A stretch of DNA of 64,000 nucleotides from Brevundimonas aurantiaca (GCF_014199955.1 NZ_JACHOQ010000001.1:682001-746000), one strand, 5' to 3'; shown: positions 32,961-44,900, counted from the stretch's first letter. A program made the numbers and translations. Notes: a model not told the origin generated them from the sequence alone.

Positions 32961-34297
32961 TGCAGAGCGCCGCCTCCCGCGCCGTCATGCTGATTGAAGA
33001 CGACGGCGATTTCCGCCAGGCCCTGGTCGAGCGCATGACGCTGGAGGGCTATGAGGTGCGCGCCTTCGCCGCCGCCGAGCCGGCCCTGAAGGCCGTCGCC
33101 GCCGATTTCGACGGGGCGGTCGTGACCGATCTGCGCATGCCGGGCCTGGACGGCCGCCAGTTGCTGGCGCGGATTCAGGCCCTGGACCCTGCGCTTCCCG
33201 TGATAATGATCACCGGCCACGGCGACATCGCCGATGCGGTCGCCGCTATGCAGAGCGGGGCCTATGACTTCGTCGCCAAGCCCTTTCCGTTCGAACGCCT
33301 GCGCGACAGCCTGAACCGGGCGCTGGAGAAGCGCAGCCTGGTGCTGGACAATCGGCGGCTGACCGCCCTGGCGGCCGCCGATGGGGGCCATGAGCTGCCC
33401 CTCGCCGGCGCCTCTCCCGCCATCACGGCGCTGCGCGTCACCATCGCCCAGATCGCCGATGCGAAGATGGACGTGCTGATCGAGGGCGAGACCGGCGTCG
33501 GCAAGGAGGCGGTGGCGCGCGCCCTGCACAACGGCGGACGCCGCCGTGTCGGCCCCTTCGTCGCCGTCAACTGCGGCGCCCTGCCCGACGGGCTGATCGA
33601 GAGCGAGCTGTTCGGCCATGAGCTTGGCGCCTTCGCCGGCGCCATGCGGCGGCGCGTGGGCCATGTGGAGCGGGCCCACAACGGCTCGCTGTTCCTCGAC
33701 GAGGTCGAGAGCATGCCGCTGGCGGTCCAGGTCAAGATGCTGCGGGTGCTGGAAGAACGCGAGATTCACCCGATCGGCGCCAATGAGCCGCGGGTGCTGG
33801 ACCTGCGCATCCTGGCCTCGGCCAAGATCGACCTGGGCGAGGCGGCGCGACGCGGCGTCTTTCGCGAAGACCTCTTCTATCGCCTGAACGTCGTGCGGCT
33901 GCGCGTGCCGCCGTTACGCGAACGGCGCGAAGACATTCCGTTGCTGTTCGCCCACTTCCTGCGCCGGGCGGCCGACCGTCAGGGGCTGGATGCGCCGGAG
34001 GTTGACGACGGGGTGCGCCGTCGTCTGCTGGAGGAGGCCTGGCCCGGCAATATCCGCGAACTGGCCCATTTCGCCGAAAGGGTGGTTCTGGGCCTGGAGG
34101 ACGGTCGCGCCGAGGCGACGTCGGATCTCAGCCTGCCCGACCGTCTGCACCGGTTCGAGGGCGAACTGCTGCGCGACGCCCTGGAGACCCACCGGGGCGA
34201 CATCGTCGCCGTGCTGGAAGAGATGCGGATTCCGCGCAAGACCCTCTATGACAAGCTGCAGCGGCACGGCCTGAAGCCCGCCGACTTCCGCCGCTGA
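32960..34297 (+). CDS. dctD: NtrC-family response regulator DctD
   Basis: DctD is the AAA+ activator partner of DctB. The receiver domain (about 1-125) has Asp57 in VVTDLRMPG. The AAA+ domain has Walker A GETGVGKE (176-183) and a Walker B region FLDEVESM. The Fis-type HTH is C-terminal (GDIVAVLEEMRIPRKTLYDK). The loop that contacts sigma54, normally GAFTGA, reads GAFAGA at 223-228, so the key threonine is replaced by alanine. With that change, activation of a sigma54 promoter would be expected to be weak, or to work differently. I found no clean GG-N10-GC promoter before dctA. The total of 445 residues is normal for the family. Confidence 0.92.
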   Translation: MQSAASRAVMLIEDDGDFRQALVERMTLEGYEVRAFAAAEPALKAVAADFDGAVVTDLRMPGLDGRQLLARIQALDPALPVIMITGHGDIADAVAAMQSGAYDFVAKPFPFERLRDSLNRALEKRSLVLDNRRLTALAAADGGHELPLAGASPAITALRVTIAQIADAKMDVLIEGETGVGKEAVARALHNGGRRRVGPFVAVNCGALPDGLIESELFGHELGAFAGAMRRRVGHVERAHNGSLFLDEVESMPLAVQVKMLRVLEEREIHPIGANEPRVLDLRILASAKIDLGEAARRGVFREDLFYRLNVVRLRVPPLRERREDIPLLFAHFLRRAADRQGLDAPEVDDGVRRRLLEEAWPGNIRELAHFAERVVLGLEDGRAEATSDLSLPDRLHRFEGELLRDALETHRGDIVAVLEEMRIPRKTLYDKLQRHGLKPADFRR

Positions 34298-34300
34298 CCG

Positions 34301-36799
34301 TCAGGCCGCGGCCGGCGCGTGCGACCGTTCGGCCGAACCCATGACCGCCGAGAGACCGTCGATAAGGCCGGCGAAGGTGATCGGCTTGGACAGATGGCCG
34401 TCGGCTCCCGCCGCCCGCCCCGCCTCCACATGTTCCGGCATGGCGTTGGCCGTCAGCATGATGATGGGGGTGCGTTTTCGGTTGTCCTGGCGTTCCAGGG
34501 CGCGGATGGCGGCGGTGGCGGTCAGGCCGTCCATCACCGGCATCTGCATGTCCATCAACACCAGGTCGAAGGGCTCGCGCCGGACGGCCTCCAGCGCCTG
34601 ACGCCCGTCCTCGACCACGACCAGTTCGGCCGGCGTCTCGGCCAGCATGATCTCGATGACCTTGCGGTTCGCCGGATGGTCGTCAGCCAGCAGAACGCGC
34701 GCGGGGAAGGGGAAGTCGTCGCTCCTCGCCGTCTCCGCAGGCGCTGACGCCGACGCCTTGACGCGCGCCAGGGGCAGTTCGAACCAGAACTCGGCCCCCT
34801 CGCCCGGACGGCTGCGGCACTCCAGCCCCCCGCCCATCAACTCGACCAGATCGCGCGAGATGGACAGACCCAGGCCGGTGCCGCCAAACCGGCGGGTGAT
34901 CGAGCCGTCCGCCTGCTGAAACCGGCCGAAGATACGGGCTTTCTGCTCCTCGTCGAAACCGCAACCGGTGTCCTTGACGGTGAAGCGCATCCGCTCGGCG
35001 TCGACCGCAGACGCCGTCACCGTGACCGAACCCGTCTCCGTGAACTTCAAGGCGTTTGAGATCAGGTTCGAAAGGACCTGACGCAGACGCACCAGATCGC
35101 CCTCGACCGGCCCTTCGGCCGCCGGTCCGACCTCAAGGCGCAGGGCGACGCCCTTCTGGTCTGCGGAGGGTCGATAAAGGGCGGCAACGCCGCGCACCGC
35201 CTCGCCCAGGTCGAAGACCGAACGCTCCAAGGCGATCTGTCCGGCCTCGATCTTGGCCGAGTCGAGGATGTCGGACAGCAGCCGCTCCAGCGTCACGCCC
35301 GAGCTTCGGATCACCTCGACCATCTCGCGCTCGCGCGGCGCCAGCCGGGCGCGGGTCAGGGCGTCGGCCATCGCCACCACGCCGTTCAAGGGGGTTCGGA
35401 TCTCATGGCTCATATTGGCCAGGAACTCGGACTTGGCGCGACTGGCCTCTTCGGCGCGACGACGCGCGACCTTCAGATCCTTGGCCTGGCTGGCCATCCA
35501 CAGCACGGCGGCGAGGGCGGAGAGGACGAAGATGACGGAGATGGCCAGCAACACGCCCTGCAAATGGGTGTTTGATCGCGCCGTCTCCAGCTGGGCGCGG
35601 CGCTCGGTCAGCTGTTGCTGCATGTCGCCCGTGACCTGACGAATGCCGTCGCTGAAACGACGGGCGTCGGCGACCCGATCTTCCTGCATGTGGCGGCGAA
35701 GCTTGACGAAGGCTTCCGAGGCCCGCCCTTCGGCGAACAGGATTTCAGCCTCCACATGGTCGATCTCGGACGCGGCCTCTCGCTGTGATTCTTCAGCTGC
35801 GCGACGACGGATTTGGACAAGGTCACGGCGCGCCGCCTCGATCTGGCCGGTCTGGGCCCGCGCGACGGCCCGCGACGGCAAGAGTTGCGAGGCGAGGAAG
35901 GACGCCTGCCCGAGATTTTCACCCAACGGCGCCAGACACTGAAGCACCCCGCCAGGATCATTCGCCGCTTCGAACGTCTGAGCGCACAGGGCCGCGTCGT
36001 AGACCGCCAAGTTGGGCAGACCGGACCGAACCGTCAGACGGTGGTGAATCTCGTAAAGGCTTTTCGCCCGATCAATGTCGCCCAACTGCGCCGACAGATA
36101 GGCCAGATTGTAGATGGCGTCGAAATCCGGACGAGGATAGTCGGGATTGGCGAGGTCGATCTCAAAATGGCCGAAGGCGGCGGTGGCCCCGTCGATGTCG
36201 TTCAACTGCATCAGGCCGATTCCGGTCATTTCCCACAGGCTGGCCCGCGCCGCCCGGGCATAGGGCGCCTCGTCTGGGATCAGGGCGTCGGCGTCCGCCA
36301 GCGCCTTCAACCCCTGGCCGATCTCATCCTGATCCATCAGCGCCACGGCCCACAGCCGGATCGCATGGGTCCGGGCGAACCAGTCCGGCTCCATGGCGGC
36401 GTGTTCGCGCATCTCTGCGGCGGCGGCGCGGTCGCCCCCGTCATAGCGAAGCGCCAGCCGGTTCAGATCGGCGATGCGGACATAGCGCTCGTCCCTCTGG
36501 TGGCGCGCGGCCGCAGCCAGGCGGTCGTTCCACAGCTGCGCCGTCTTGAACTCGCCCTGGTTCATGAAGGTCCAGACGACATGGTAGAGCCGTTGCAGGC
36601 CTTCACGATCATTGCGGCTCAGGGCGTCCTGACCGAAACGCTCCAGATCCTGAAAGCTGGCGGCGGCGGCGCGCCGTTCGACCGCCTGGGCCAATTCCAG
36701 CGGCGACCGCCCTCTCGTCTGGCTGGCGCCGGCGTCACCGGCCCCTAAAAGACTGGCGAGGACGAGCAGGAGGACGGCGATAGGCGTTGATCTGGGCAT
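34301..36799 (-). CDS. Hybrid sensor kinase with periplasmic helical-repeat domain and receiver
   Basis: The 832-residue product has a signal peptide (about 1-25), a periplasmic TPR-like region (about 30-410), and one TM helix at about 415-436. The HisKA domain has His465 in LANMSHEIRTPLNG. The HATPase domain has NLISNALKFTETG and GGTGLGLSIS, and a C-terminal receiver has Asp750 in VLMDMQMPVMDG. The receiver sits on the kinase, so phosphate probably passes to a separate phosphotransfer protein. No histidine phosphotransfer domain or output gene is adjacent. It converges with dctD (3 bp between stops) and is divergent from rpsT. The ligand is unknown. Confidence 0.93.
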   Translation of the reverse strand: MPRSTPIAVLLLVLASLLGAGDAGASQTRGRSPLELAQAVERRAAAASFQDLERFGQDALSRNDREGLQRLYHVVWTFMNQGEFKTAQLWNDRLAAAARHQRDERYVRIADLNRLALRYDGGDRAAAAEMREHAAMEPDWFARTHAIRLWAVALMDQDEIGQGLKALADADALIPDEAPYARAARASLWEMTGIGLMQLNDIDGATAAFGHFEIDLANPDYPRPDFDAIYNLAYLSAQLGDIDRAKSLYEIHHRLTVRSGLPNLAVYDAALCAQTFEAANDPGGVLQCLAPLGENLGQASFLASQLLPSRAVARAQTGQIEAARRDLVQIRRRAAEESQREAASEIDHVEAEILFAEGRASEAFVKLRRHMQEDRVADARRFSDGIRQVTGDMQQQLTERRAQLETARSNTHLQGVLLAISVIFVLSALAAVLWMASQAKDLKVARRRAEEASRAKSEFLANMSHEIRTPLNGVVAMADALTRARLAPREREMVEVIRSSGVTLERLLSDILDSAKIEAGQIALERSVFDLGEAVRGVAALYRPSADQKGVALRLEVGPAAEGPVEGDLVRLRQVLSNLISNALKFTETGSVTVTASAVDAERMRFTVKDTGCGFDEEQKARIFGRFQQADGSITRRFGGTGLGLSISRDLVELMGGGLECRSRPGEGAEFWFELPLARVKASASAPAETARSDDFPFPARVLLADDHPANRKVIEIMLAETPAELVVVEDGRQALEAVRREPFDLVLMDMQMPVMDGLTATAAIRALERQDNRKRTPIIMLTANAMPEHVEAGRAAGADGHLSKPITFAGLIDGLSAVMGSAERSHAPAAA

Positions 36800-36995
36800 G
36801 CGGTTTCCGATTTGATCGGAAAATGGCCTGCATTTGGTTGAACAAGCTTTAGCGCCCCAGTGGGCGTTTATCCTTAAGCCCGTAAAATCAGACTCTGCGT
36901 TGACCGCCTACGGCCTTTCGGCTATAGGCCCGCCCTCTTGAGATTTCCGCGCCGTGGACGTGTGCTCCGCGGCGTTTTCCGTTCGAAGGTTTGAC

Positions 36996-37265
36996 ATGGC
37001 CAACAACCCCGGCGCCCGCAAGGCGATCCGCAAGATCGAAGCGCGGACCGAAGTGAACAAGGCGCGCCGTTCGCGCGTCCGCACCTATCTGCGCAAGTTC
37101 CAGGAAGCCCTGGCCGGCGGCGACGCTGCGGTGGCCAAGGCCGCCTTCATCGAGGCCCAGTCCGAACTGATGCGCGCCGTCTCCAAGGGCGTCGTTCACA
37201 AGAACACCGGGTCGCGCAAGGTGTCGCGTCTGGCCGCCCAGCTGAAGAAGCTTTCGGCCGCCTGA
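36996..37265 (+). CDS. rpsT: 30S ribosomal protein S20
   Basis: S20 is a small basic protein that binds 16S rRNA in the body of the 30S subunit. The 89 residues match the family ([40 protein letters not shown]). The ATG at 36996 has AAGG six nt upstream; an earlier start in frame is not supported. A strong terminator follows at 37334. The rpsT-dnaA order is also known from Caulobacter. Confidence 0.97.
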   Translation: MANNPGARKAIRKIEARTEVNKARRSRVRTYLRKFQEALAGGDAAVAKAAFIEAQSELMRAVSKGVVHKNTGSRKVSRLAAQLKKLSAA

Positions 37266-37333
37266 CCCGTTAAGGGTTTTCCAGCATACGGAAGGGCTGT
37301 CGTCGTTCCGTTATGCCATTTGTTCGCGTTTTC

Positions 37334-37365
37334 AACGGCGAAGGAGCAGATGCTCCTTCGCCGTT
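37334..37365 (+). terminator. Intrinsic terminator after rpsT
   Basis: A perfect 14-bp stem (37334-37347 with 37352-37365) encloses the loop AGAT and is followed by TT. It lies 68 nt past the rpsT stop and separates rpsT from the dnaA promoter region. Confidence 0.85.
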
Positions 37366-37455
37366 TTGCGTTCCCCGGTTAACTCTCTTTACGCACGAAT
37401 ACGGAGTCCGGCGCGTCGGTCGGACGAATTTCCCAAGCAGGATTAGCGTTTGACG

Positions 37456-37492
37456 GAGTCAAACAATTTAACTGCGAATCAACCAACGAATC
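37456..37492. promoter_or_regulatory. Cluster of three GANTC (CcrM) sites upstream of dnaA
   Basis: GAGTC at 37456, GAATC at 37476 and GAATC at 37488 lie within 37 bp, about 230 bp before dnaA, in a locally AT-richer stretch that looks like a promoter. In Caulobacter, full methylation of a GANTC in the dnaA promoter raises transcription after division. Sites this close together would link dnaA expression to replication. The promoter elements themselves could not be placed with confidence. Confidence 0.6.
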
Positions 37493-37621
37493 AGCGTTGA
37501 CCCGACCGGCGCGCCGCGTAAGTTTTGGGCTCTAACGCACTTCCATCCCAACACGGATGAAGACGGCGCGGGACGATAGTTTCGCGTTGGCGGGAGATGT
37601 CTGTCCAGGAGTTCGGCCCCG

Positions 37622-37644
37622 CCCGAAAAGCATCGCTTTTCGGG
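37622..37644 (+). promoter_or_regulatory. Hairpin in the dnaA leader
   Basis: The arms CCCGAAAAGC and GCTTTTCGGG pair perfectly around a 3-nt loop, about 78 bp before the dnaA start. There is no T-run, so it is unlikely to be a terminator. In Caulobacter the long dnaA leader controls DnaA synthesis in response to nutrients; a similar role is possible here. Confidence 0.45.
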
Positions 37645-37721
37645 GCTGGAGAAGTCGTCCCTGAACCATCGCCCTGAAGTGCAGACGATCGGATTGGCTT
37701 TTTGGATTGGGTGGCGGAGCG

Positions 37722-39182
37722 ATGGTTGGGGGTGCGATGGCGGCGGCGAACGGCGTGGACGGATCGAACATGACGGATCCGAACCGCATCTGGAACGAGG
37801 CCTCGTTGCGCCTGAGGGCCGAAATCGGCGACGGCCCCTTCTCGTCCTATATCGCCCCCTCGGCCGTGCGGATGGATTCCGCCGGTCAGCTGATCCTGGT
37901 CACCCCCACCGCCTACGCCCGCGACTGGGTTCGCAAGAACGCCCTGCGGCGTATGAACGAGCTGTGGCTGGGCCTGGACCGGCTGAACCGCCGGCTGGAC
38001 GTCCGCTGCCGCGCCGAAGTGGGCTCGGCGCCCCCGGCCTCGGCGGTGATCGGCGGCAATGTGGTGGACGCCACTCCCCGTCTGGCGGCCCTGGCCCAGC
38101 CCACCGTCGCCCCCGTCGCCGACGGCGCCCGGGCCGTGCGCGCCGCAGGCCTGCAGGAGCGTCTGACCTTCGACAGCTTCGTCGAAGGTCAGGGCAACGC
38201 CTTCGCCCTGGCCATCGCCAAACAGGTGGCCAGCTGGGCCGACGGCCACTTCAACCCCGTCTTCTTCTGCGGCCCCTACGGCTACGGCAAGACCCACCTT
38301 CTGAACGCCATCGCCTGGGAGGCCCAACGCCTGCGGCCCGAGGCCAAGGTGGTCTATCTGACCGCCGAACGCTTCCTGTCGACCTTCGTCAAGGCGATGC
38401 AGGACCGTTCGACCGCCGCCTTCAAGGAAAGCCTGCGCTCGGCCGACATGCTGCTGCTGGACGACGTCCAGTTCGTCGGCGGCAAGGCGAGCACCCAGGA
38501 GGAGCTGCTGTCGACCCTGACCGCCCTGATCGAGGACGGCAAACGGATCGTCTTCTCGGCCGACCGCGCGCCCATGGCCCTGACCGAGGTGGAACCCCGC
38601 CTGCGCAGCCATCTGTCCGCCGGCCTGACCTGCCCGGTCGAGGCGGGCGACCGGGCGCTGAAGATCGCCGTGGCCCAAAACCGTCTGAAGGCTCTGTCGG
38701 CCCTGGGCGTCGTCCAGGGGGAGGCCGCGCCCGAGGTGCTGGCCCAGCTGGTCGATCGCACCCCCGGTTCGATGCGCGAACTGGAAGGCGCGGTGAACAC
38801 CCTGGCCGCCGCCGCCGGTTCCCGTCTTTCGTCCGTCTCGGTAGACGAGGCCTCAACCCTGCTGGGCGCCGCCCTGCGCGGCGGACCGGAACGTCGGATC
38901 ACCGTCGACGAGATCCAGAAGACGGTCGCCGACCATTTCAACCTGAAACAGGCCGACCTGCTCAGCGAGCGCCGCACCCGTTCGGTGGCCCGTCCGCGTC
39001 AGATGGCCATGTATCTGTGCAAGCAGCACACCACCCGCTCCTACCCCGACATCGGCCGTCGCTTCGGCGGGCGCGACCACACCACCGTCCTGCACGGCGT
39101 GCGCAAGATCGAGGAGCTGATGGCCCAGGACGACCAGATCGCCCGGGATGTGGAGGCCCTGACCCGCAAGCTGCGGGGCTGA
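37722..39182 (+). CDS. dnaA: Chromosomal replication initiator DnaA
   Basis: DnaA binds and opens the replication origin. The protein shows domain I (about 15-90: RIWNEASLRLRAEIGDGPFS), a variable Ala/Pro linker, and the AAA+ domain with Walker A GPYGYGKTHLLNAIA and Walker B LLLDDVQF. The domain IV helix-turn-helix carries the signature IGRRFGGRDHTTVLHGVRKI. The start is uncertain. The ATG at 37722 (486 residues) has GGTGG seven nt upstream, but ATGs at 37737 and 37770 (MTDPNRIW) are also possible. The leader from rpsT is about 450 bp and carries GANTC sites and a hairpin. It is followed by dnaN. Confidence 0.97.
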   Translation: MVGGAMAAANGVDGSNMTDPNRIWNEASLRLRAEIGDGPFSSYIAPSAVRMDSAGQLILVTPTAYARDWVRKNALRRMNELWLGLDRLNRRLDVRCRAEVGSAPPASAVIGGNVVDATPRLAALAQPTVAPVADGARAVRAAGLQERLTFDSFVEGQGNAFALAIAKQVASWADGHFNPVFFCGPYGYGKTHLLNAIAWEAQRLRPEAKVVYLTAERFLSTFVKAMQDRSTAAFKESLRSADMLLLDDVQFVGGKASTQEELLSTLTALIEDGKRIVFSADRAPMALTEVEPRLRSHLSAGLTCPVEAGDRALKIAVAQNRLKALSALGVVQGEAAPEVLAQLVDRTPGSMRELEGAVNTLAAAAGSRLSSVSVDEASTLLGAALRGGPERRITVDEIQKTVADHFNLKQADLLSERRTRSVARPRQMAMYLCKQHTTRSYPDIGRRFGGRDHTTVLHGVRKIEELMAQDDQIARDVEALTRKLRG

Positions 39183-39184
39183 TT

Positions 39185-39295
39185 TCGAGCGGCGAGCGGT
39201 CGGCGGCGAGCGGCGAGCGAATAGAAAACGTCTCGTCCCGCCGATTTGCCCCCAATATCCCTCGTCACTCGTCAACTAACCGCTCGCCACTTCCT
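39185..39295. repeat. GAGCGGC-type inverted repeat between dnaA and dnaN
   Basis: The 196-bp gap between dnaA and dnaN starts with repeated GAGCGGC units (39187-39221) and ends with reverse-orientation CTCGTCACTCGTCA and CGCTCGCCACTT (39270-39292). It is a diverged relative of the element at 2131-2254. It may form a stem in a read-through transcript. Confidence 0.6.
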
Positions 39296-39378
39296 TGCTC
39301 CTTGCGCCCAATCCGCTAGTGTCCAAGGCCCTTTATCGTGGCGCTCCAGCCTGAGTCGCCGCATCCGGGCGAGACGCT

Positions 39379-40497
39379 ATGCAACTGACCATCGAACGAT
39401 CCGCGCTCCTGAAGGCCCTGGGCCATGTGCAGAGCGTGGTCGAACGTCGCAACACCATTCCGATCCTGTCCAACGTCCTGCTCAGCGCGGGCCGTGACCG
39501 TCTGGCCTTCGCCGCCACCGATCTGGACATGGAGATGGTGGACGAGGCCGAGGCGACGGTGAACGTCGAGGGCCAGATCACCGCCCCCGCCCACACCCTG
39601 TACGAAATCGTGCGCAAGCTGCCGGAAGGCGCCGAGGTGTCCCTGACCTATTCGGGCGACGATCCCCGCCTGGTGGTCTCGGCCGGTCGGTCGCGCTTCA
39701 ACCTGCCGGTCCTGCCGGCCGGCGACTTCCCGGTCATGTCGACCGACAGCGCCGGCGCATCCTACGTCATGCCCAAGGAAGACCTGGCGCGCCTGATCGA
39801 CAAGACCCGGTTCGCCGTCTCGACTGAAGAGACGCGCTACTATCTGAACGGCCTGTATCTGCACACGGTGGCCGAGGCCGGCGTGCCCCTGCTGCGCGCC
39901 GTGGCGACGGACGGCCACCGCCTGGCCCTGGCCGAGACCCCGGCGCCCGACGGCGCGGCCGGCGGACCCGGCGTGATCGTGCCGCGCAAGACGGTGGACC
40001 AGGTCCGCCGCCTGCTGGACGACGCCTCCGGCCCGGTCGAGATCACCGTCTCGGCCCAGAAGATCCGCTTCCAACTGGGCGAGGCCAGCCTGACCTCCAA
40101 GGTCATCGACGGCGCCTTCCCCGACTATCTGCGCGTCATTCCGCGCGGCAACGACAAACAGGCCGACATCGACAACGCCCTGTTCGCCAAGGCCGTCGAC
40201 CGGGTCGCCACCATCTCGGCTGAAAAGAGCCGGTCGGTGAAACTGGCCTTCGACAACGACCGGGTGAAGCTGACCGTCCGCAACATGGAGGCCGGTCAGG
40301 CCGAGGAAGAGGTCGAGATCGGCTATTCCGACGAGCCGTTCGAGATCGGCTTCAACGCCCGCTATCTGCTGGACGTCGCCGGCCAGATCACCGGCGAAAA
40401 CGCCGCCTTCCGCTTCGCCGACCCGGCCTCGCCCACCCTGGTGCTCGATCCGGGCGATCCGGGCGTGCAGTATGTGCTGATGCCGTTGCGTGTCTGA
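39379..40497 (+). CDS. dnaN: DNA polymerase III beta sliding clamp
   Basis: DnaN is the ring that tethers polymerase III and many repair proteins to DNA. The 372 residues have the three-fold clamp architecture, starting MQLTIERSALLKALGHVQSV and ending with the hydrophobic-cleft segment [13 protein letters not shown]. The next frame starts inside its last codons (GTG at 40490). Confidence 0.97.
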   Translation: MQLTIERSALLKALGHVQSVVERRNTIPILSNVLLSAGRDRLAFAATDLDMEMVDEAEATVNVEGQITAPAHTLYEIVRKLPEGAEVSLTYSGDDPRLVVSAGRSRFNLPVLPAGDFPVMSTDSAGASYVMPKEDLARLIDKTRFAVSTEETRYYLNGLYLHTVAEAGVPLLRAVATDGHRLALAETPAPDGAAGGPGVIVPRKTVDQVRRLLDDASGPVEITVSAQKIRFQLGEASLTSKVIDGAFPDYLRVIPRGNDKQADIDNALFAKAVDRVATISAEKSRSVKLAFDNDRVKLTVRNMEAGQAEEEVEIGYSDEPFEIGFNARYLLDVAGQITGENAAFRFADPASPTLVLDPGDPGVQYVLMPLRV

Positions 40498-41041
40498 CGA
40501 AGGCCAAGCCCCGGTTCTTATAATCCGAAAAGCGCGATGGCGAACTGTCAGCGCAATCGCGATTTCGGCCTTCGGCCTTCTGATACAAGTCGGTGCATAC
40601 GTCTGGGTAGCCAGCGTCATGGGGCGCAGAGAAGCAGTGCGCTTCTACACTGAAGAGCCATTCTATCTTGTGTTGCTGGCGTTCCCAGTATTGGTGACGA
40701 TCTTCTTATTTGGAAGCTCGCTGAGCGCCCTATGGCGTAGCGACTTTATCAAGCTGACCGACAAGGGATTCAGCTTTCGGATAGGCTATCGCGCTCGGAC
40801 CGTAAGATGGTCGGATGTGAAACAGTTCCGCTTCGAGCGACCGTCAGACAGTATGTACGCCTCAGTAGGCTGGGACCACCAAGACGACGCTTTTAACGGC
40901 AATCCTATCTGGGAAGGTTCCAAGCTAGAAGGAAAGCGGACGACAACGCTGGACTCTGACATCGGTTGGGGTTGGCAGGGCGGGTCGGAAGAAGTCAGTG
41001 CGACTTTGGAAGAATGGCGCCGTCGATACAGCGACCGCTGA
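40490..41041 (+). CDS. Two-helix membrane protein inserted between dnaN and recF, unknown function
   Basis: The 183-residue product has TM helices at about 18-43 and 57-81, then a ~100-residue soluble part ([28 protein letters not shown]) that resembles a PH-like membrane-associated beta domain. The start is a GTG at 40490 overlapping the dnaN stop by 8 nt without a clear ribosome site. Its base composition is about 50% GC in the stretch counted, far below dnaN and recF on either side, and its codon use differs. This suggests later insertion into the conserved dnaN-recF-gyrB order. No family name is assigned. Confidence 0.7.
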   Translation: MSDEGQAPVLIIRKARWRTVSAIAISAFGLLIQVGAYVWVASVMGRREAVRFYTEEPFYLVLLAFPVLVTIFLFGSSLSALWRSDFIKLTDKGFSFRIGYRARTVRWSDVKQFRFERPSDSMYASVGWDHQDDAFNGNPIWEGSKLEGKRTTTLDSDIGWGWQGGSEEVSATLEEWRRRYSDR

Positions 41042-41051
41042 GCGGATAGAT

Positions 41052-42176
41052 TTGAGTCTGATTTCCCTCACCCTCACCGACTTCCGCTCCTATGCGGGCG
41101 CACGGCTGGAGCTCGCCTCCGGCCCGGTGGTGCTTCATGGCCCAAACGGAGCGGGCAAGACCAATCTGTTGGAGGCCGTCAGCCTTCTGACCCCCGGCAA
41201 GGGGCTGCGGGGCGCGACCGCCGCCGAGATGGGGCGGCGTGAGCCCGGCGAGGCGGTGGGCCGCGCCTGGGCCGTCATGGTCGAACTGGACGACGAGACG
41301 CGGCTGGGCACCGGCGTCCAGACGGCGGGCGCGGCGCGGCGCATCGTGCGGATCGACGGCGAGACGGCCCAACCAGGACGGTTGCTCGACTATCTGCGAC
41401 CCGTCTGGGCGACGCCCGAGCAGGACCGGCTGTTCTCCGACGCCCGGGCCGAGCGGCTGAAGTTCTTCGACCGGCTGGTGTTCGCCGCCGATCCCGACCA
41501 CGCCGCCGCCGTCTCCGCCTATGAGAAGGCCCTGCGCGAACGCTTGCGGCTGCTGAACGACGCACAGGATGGACGCGAGGCCGACCCCGTCTGGCTGGAC
41601 GCCCTGGAGGCCCGGCTGGGCGAGGCCGGCGCGCGCGCGGCCCTGGCCCGGGTCGCCGCCCTGCAGGCGCTCCAGGCCGCCATCGACGCCCGCAGCGACC
41701 GTCCCTTCCCCCAGGCCGACCTGGGCCTGGACGGCCCCGCCGAGCAGATGGCCGAAGCCGGCGCCGAAGAAGACGAAATCGCCGCCGCCATCCGCGACGG
41801 CCTGGCCCGCGCCCGCGCCCGCGACGGCGCCGCCGGCCGCTCCCTGTTCGGCCCGCACCGCACCGACCTGACCGCCCTTCACCGCGAGAAGAACCGCCCC
41901 GCCGCCGAGGGCTCGTCCGGCGAACAGAAGGCCCTGGTCCTGAACCTGATCCTGGCCCAGATCAGCCGCCTGTCACACCAGTCGGCCCGCCCCGTCCTGC
42001 TGCTGGACGAGGCCCCCGCCCACCTGGACGAAGCCCGCCGCGCCGCCCTGTTCGACGAGATCACAGCCCTGGATCTGCAGGCCTTCATGACCGGCACCGA
42101 ACGGGGCCTGTTCGCCGGTCTGGAGGGCCGCGCCCAGTTCGTCCGCGTCGCCGGCGGGGCGCTGGAGCGCGACTAG
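41052..42176 (+). CDS. recF: Recombination/replication repair protein RecF
   Basis: RecF is an SMC-like ATPase that helps load RecA at gaps. Walker [10 protein letters not shown] (about 30-38) follows the N-terminal [19 protein letters not shown], and the family's late segments [17 protein letters not shown] and [16 protein letters not shown] (signature and Walker B) are present. The start is taken as TTG 41052, 10 bp after the inserted gene, with GGA five nt upstream. The frame is open to 40998 but that part overlaps the preceding gene. The length is 374 residues, normal for RecF. Confidence 0.94.
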   Translation: MSLISLTLTDFRSYAGARLELASGPVVLHGPNGAGKTNLLEAVSLLTPGKGLRGATAAEMGRREPGEAVGRAWAVMVELDDETRLGTGVQTAGAARRIVRIDGETAQPGRLLDYLRPVWATPEQDRLFSDARAERLKFFDRLVFAADPDHAAAVSAYEKALRERLRLLNDAQDGREADPVWLDALEARLGEAGARAALARVAALQALQAAIDARSDRPFPQADLGLDGPAEQMAEAGAEEDEIAAAIRDGLARARARDGAAGRSLFGPHRTDLTALHREKNRPAAEGSSGEQKALVLNLILAQISRLSHQSARPVLLLDEAPAHLDEARRAALFDEITALDLQAFMTGTERGLFAGLEGRAQFVRVAGGALERD

Positions 42177-42272
42177 GAATCCACGCCGGAATTCCTCGCT
42201 TTTTCGCCGAAATTTCCTATATGTTGCGGGCTTCGACGCGGTGCGATCCCGTCGTCGATTCGAGGGCCCTGA

Positions 42273-44756
<2,484 letters not shown>

Positions 44757-44788
44757 CCCTCGGTCCCCTACCTCCTCATCGAAAAAAG

Positions 44789-44816
44789 CCGCCCCCGATC
44801 CTGCGATCGGGGGCGG
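44789..44816. terminator. Bidirectional terminator between gyrB and the TonB receptor gene
   Basis: A perfect 12-bp stem (CCGCCCCCGATC at 44789-44800 with its complement at 44805-44816) encloses loop CTGC. An A-run lies on the left side, which gives a T-run for minus-strand transcripts, and TTCAGTTT follows on the right. Confidence 0.88.
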
Positions 44817-44900
44817 TTCAGTTTGGCGTCAGGGTTTGACGGGCTGAGCGAAGTCCGGCTGGAGGGAACGTCCCCCAGCCGGTTTCGCCCAGGTTCTGGA

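Noticed and set aside
36800..37721. Replication origin near dnaA
   Set aside because: There is no cluster of DnaA boxes (TTATCCACA or close variants) and no obvious unwinding element. In Caulobacter the origin is away from dnaA.
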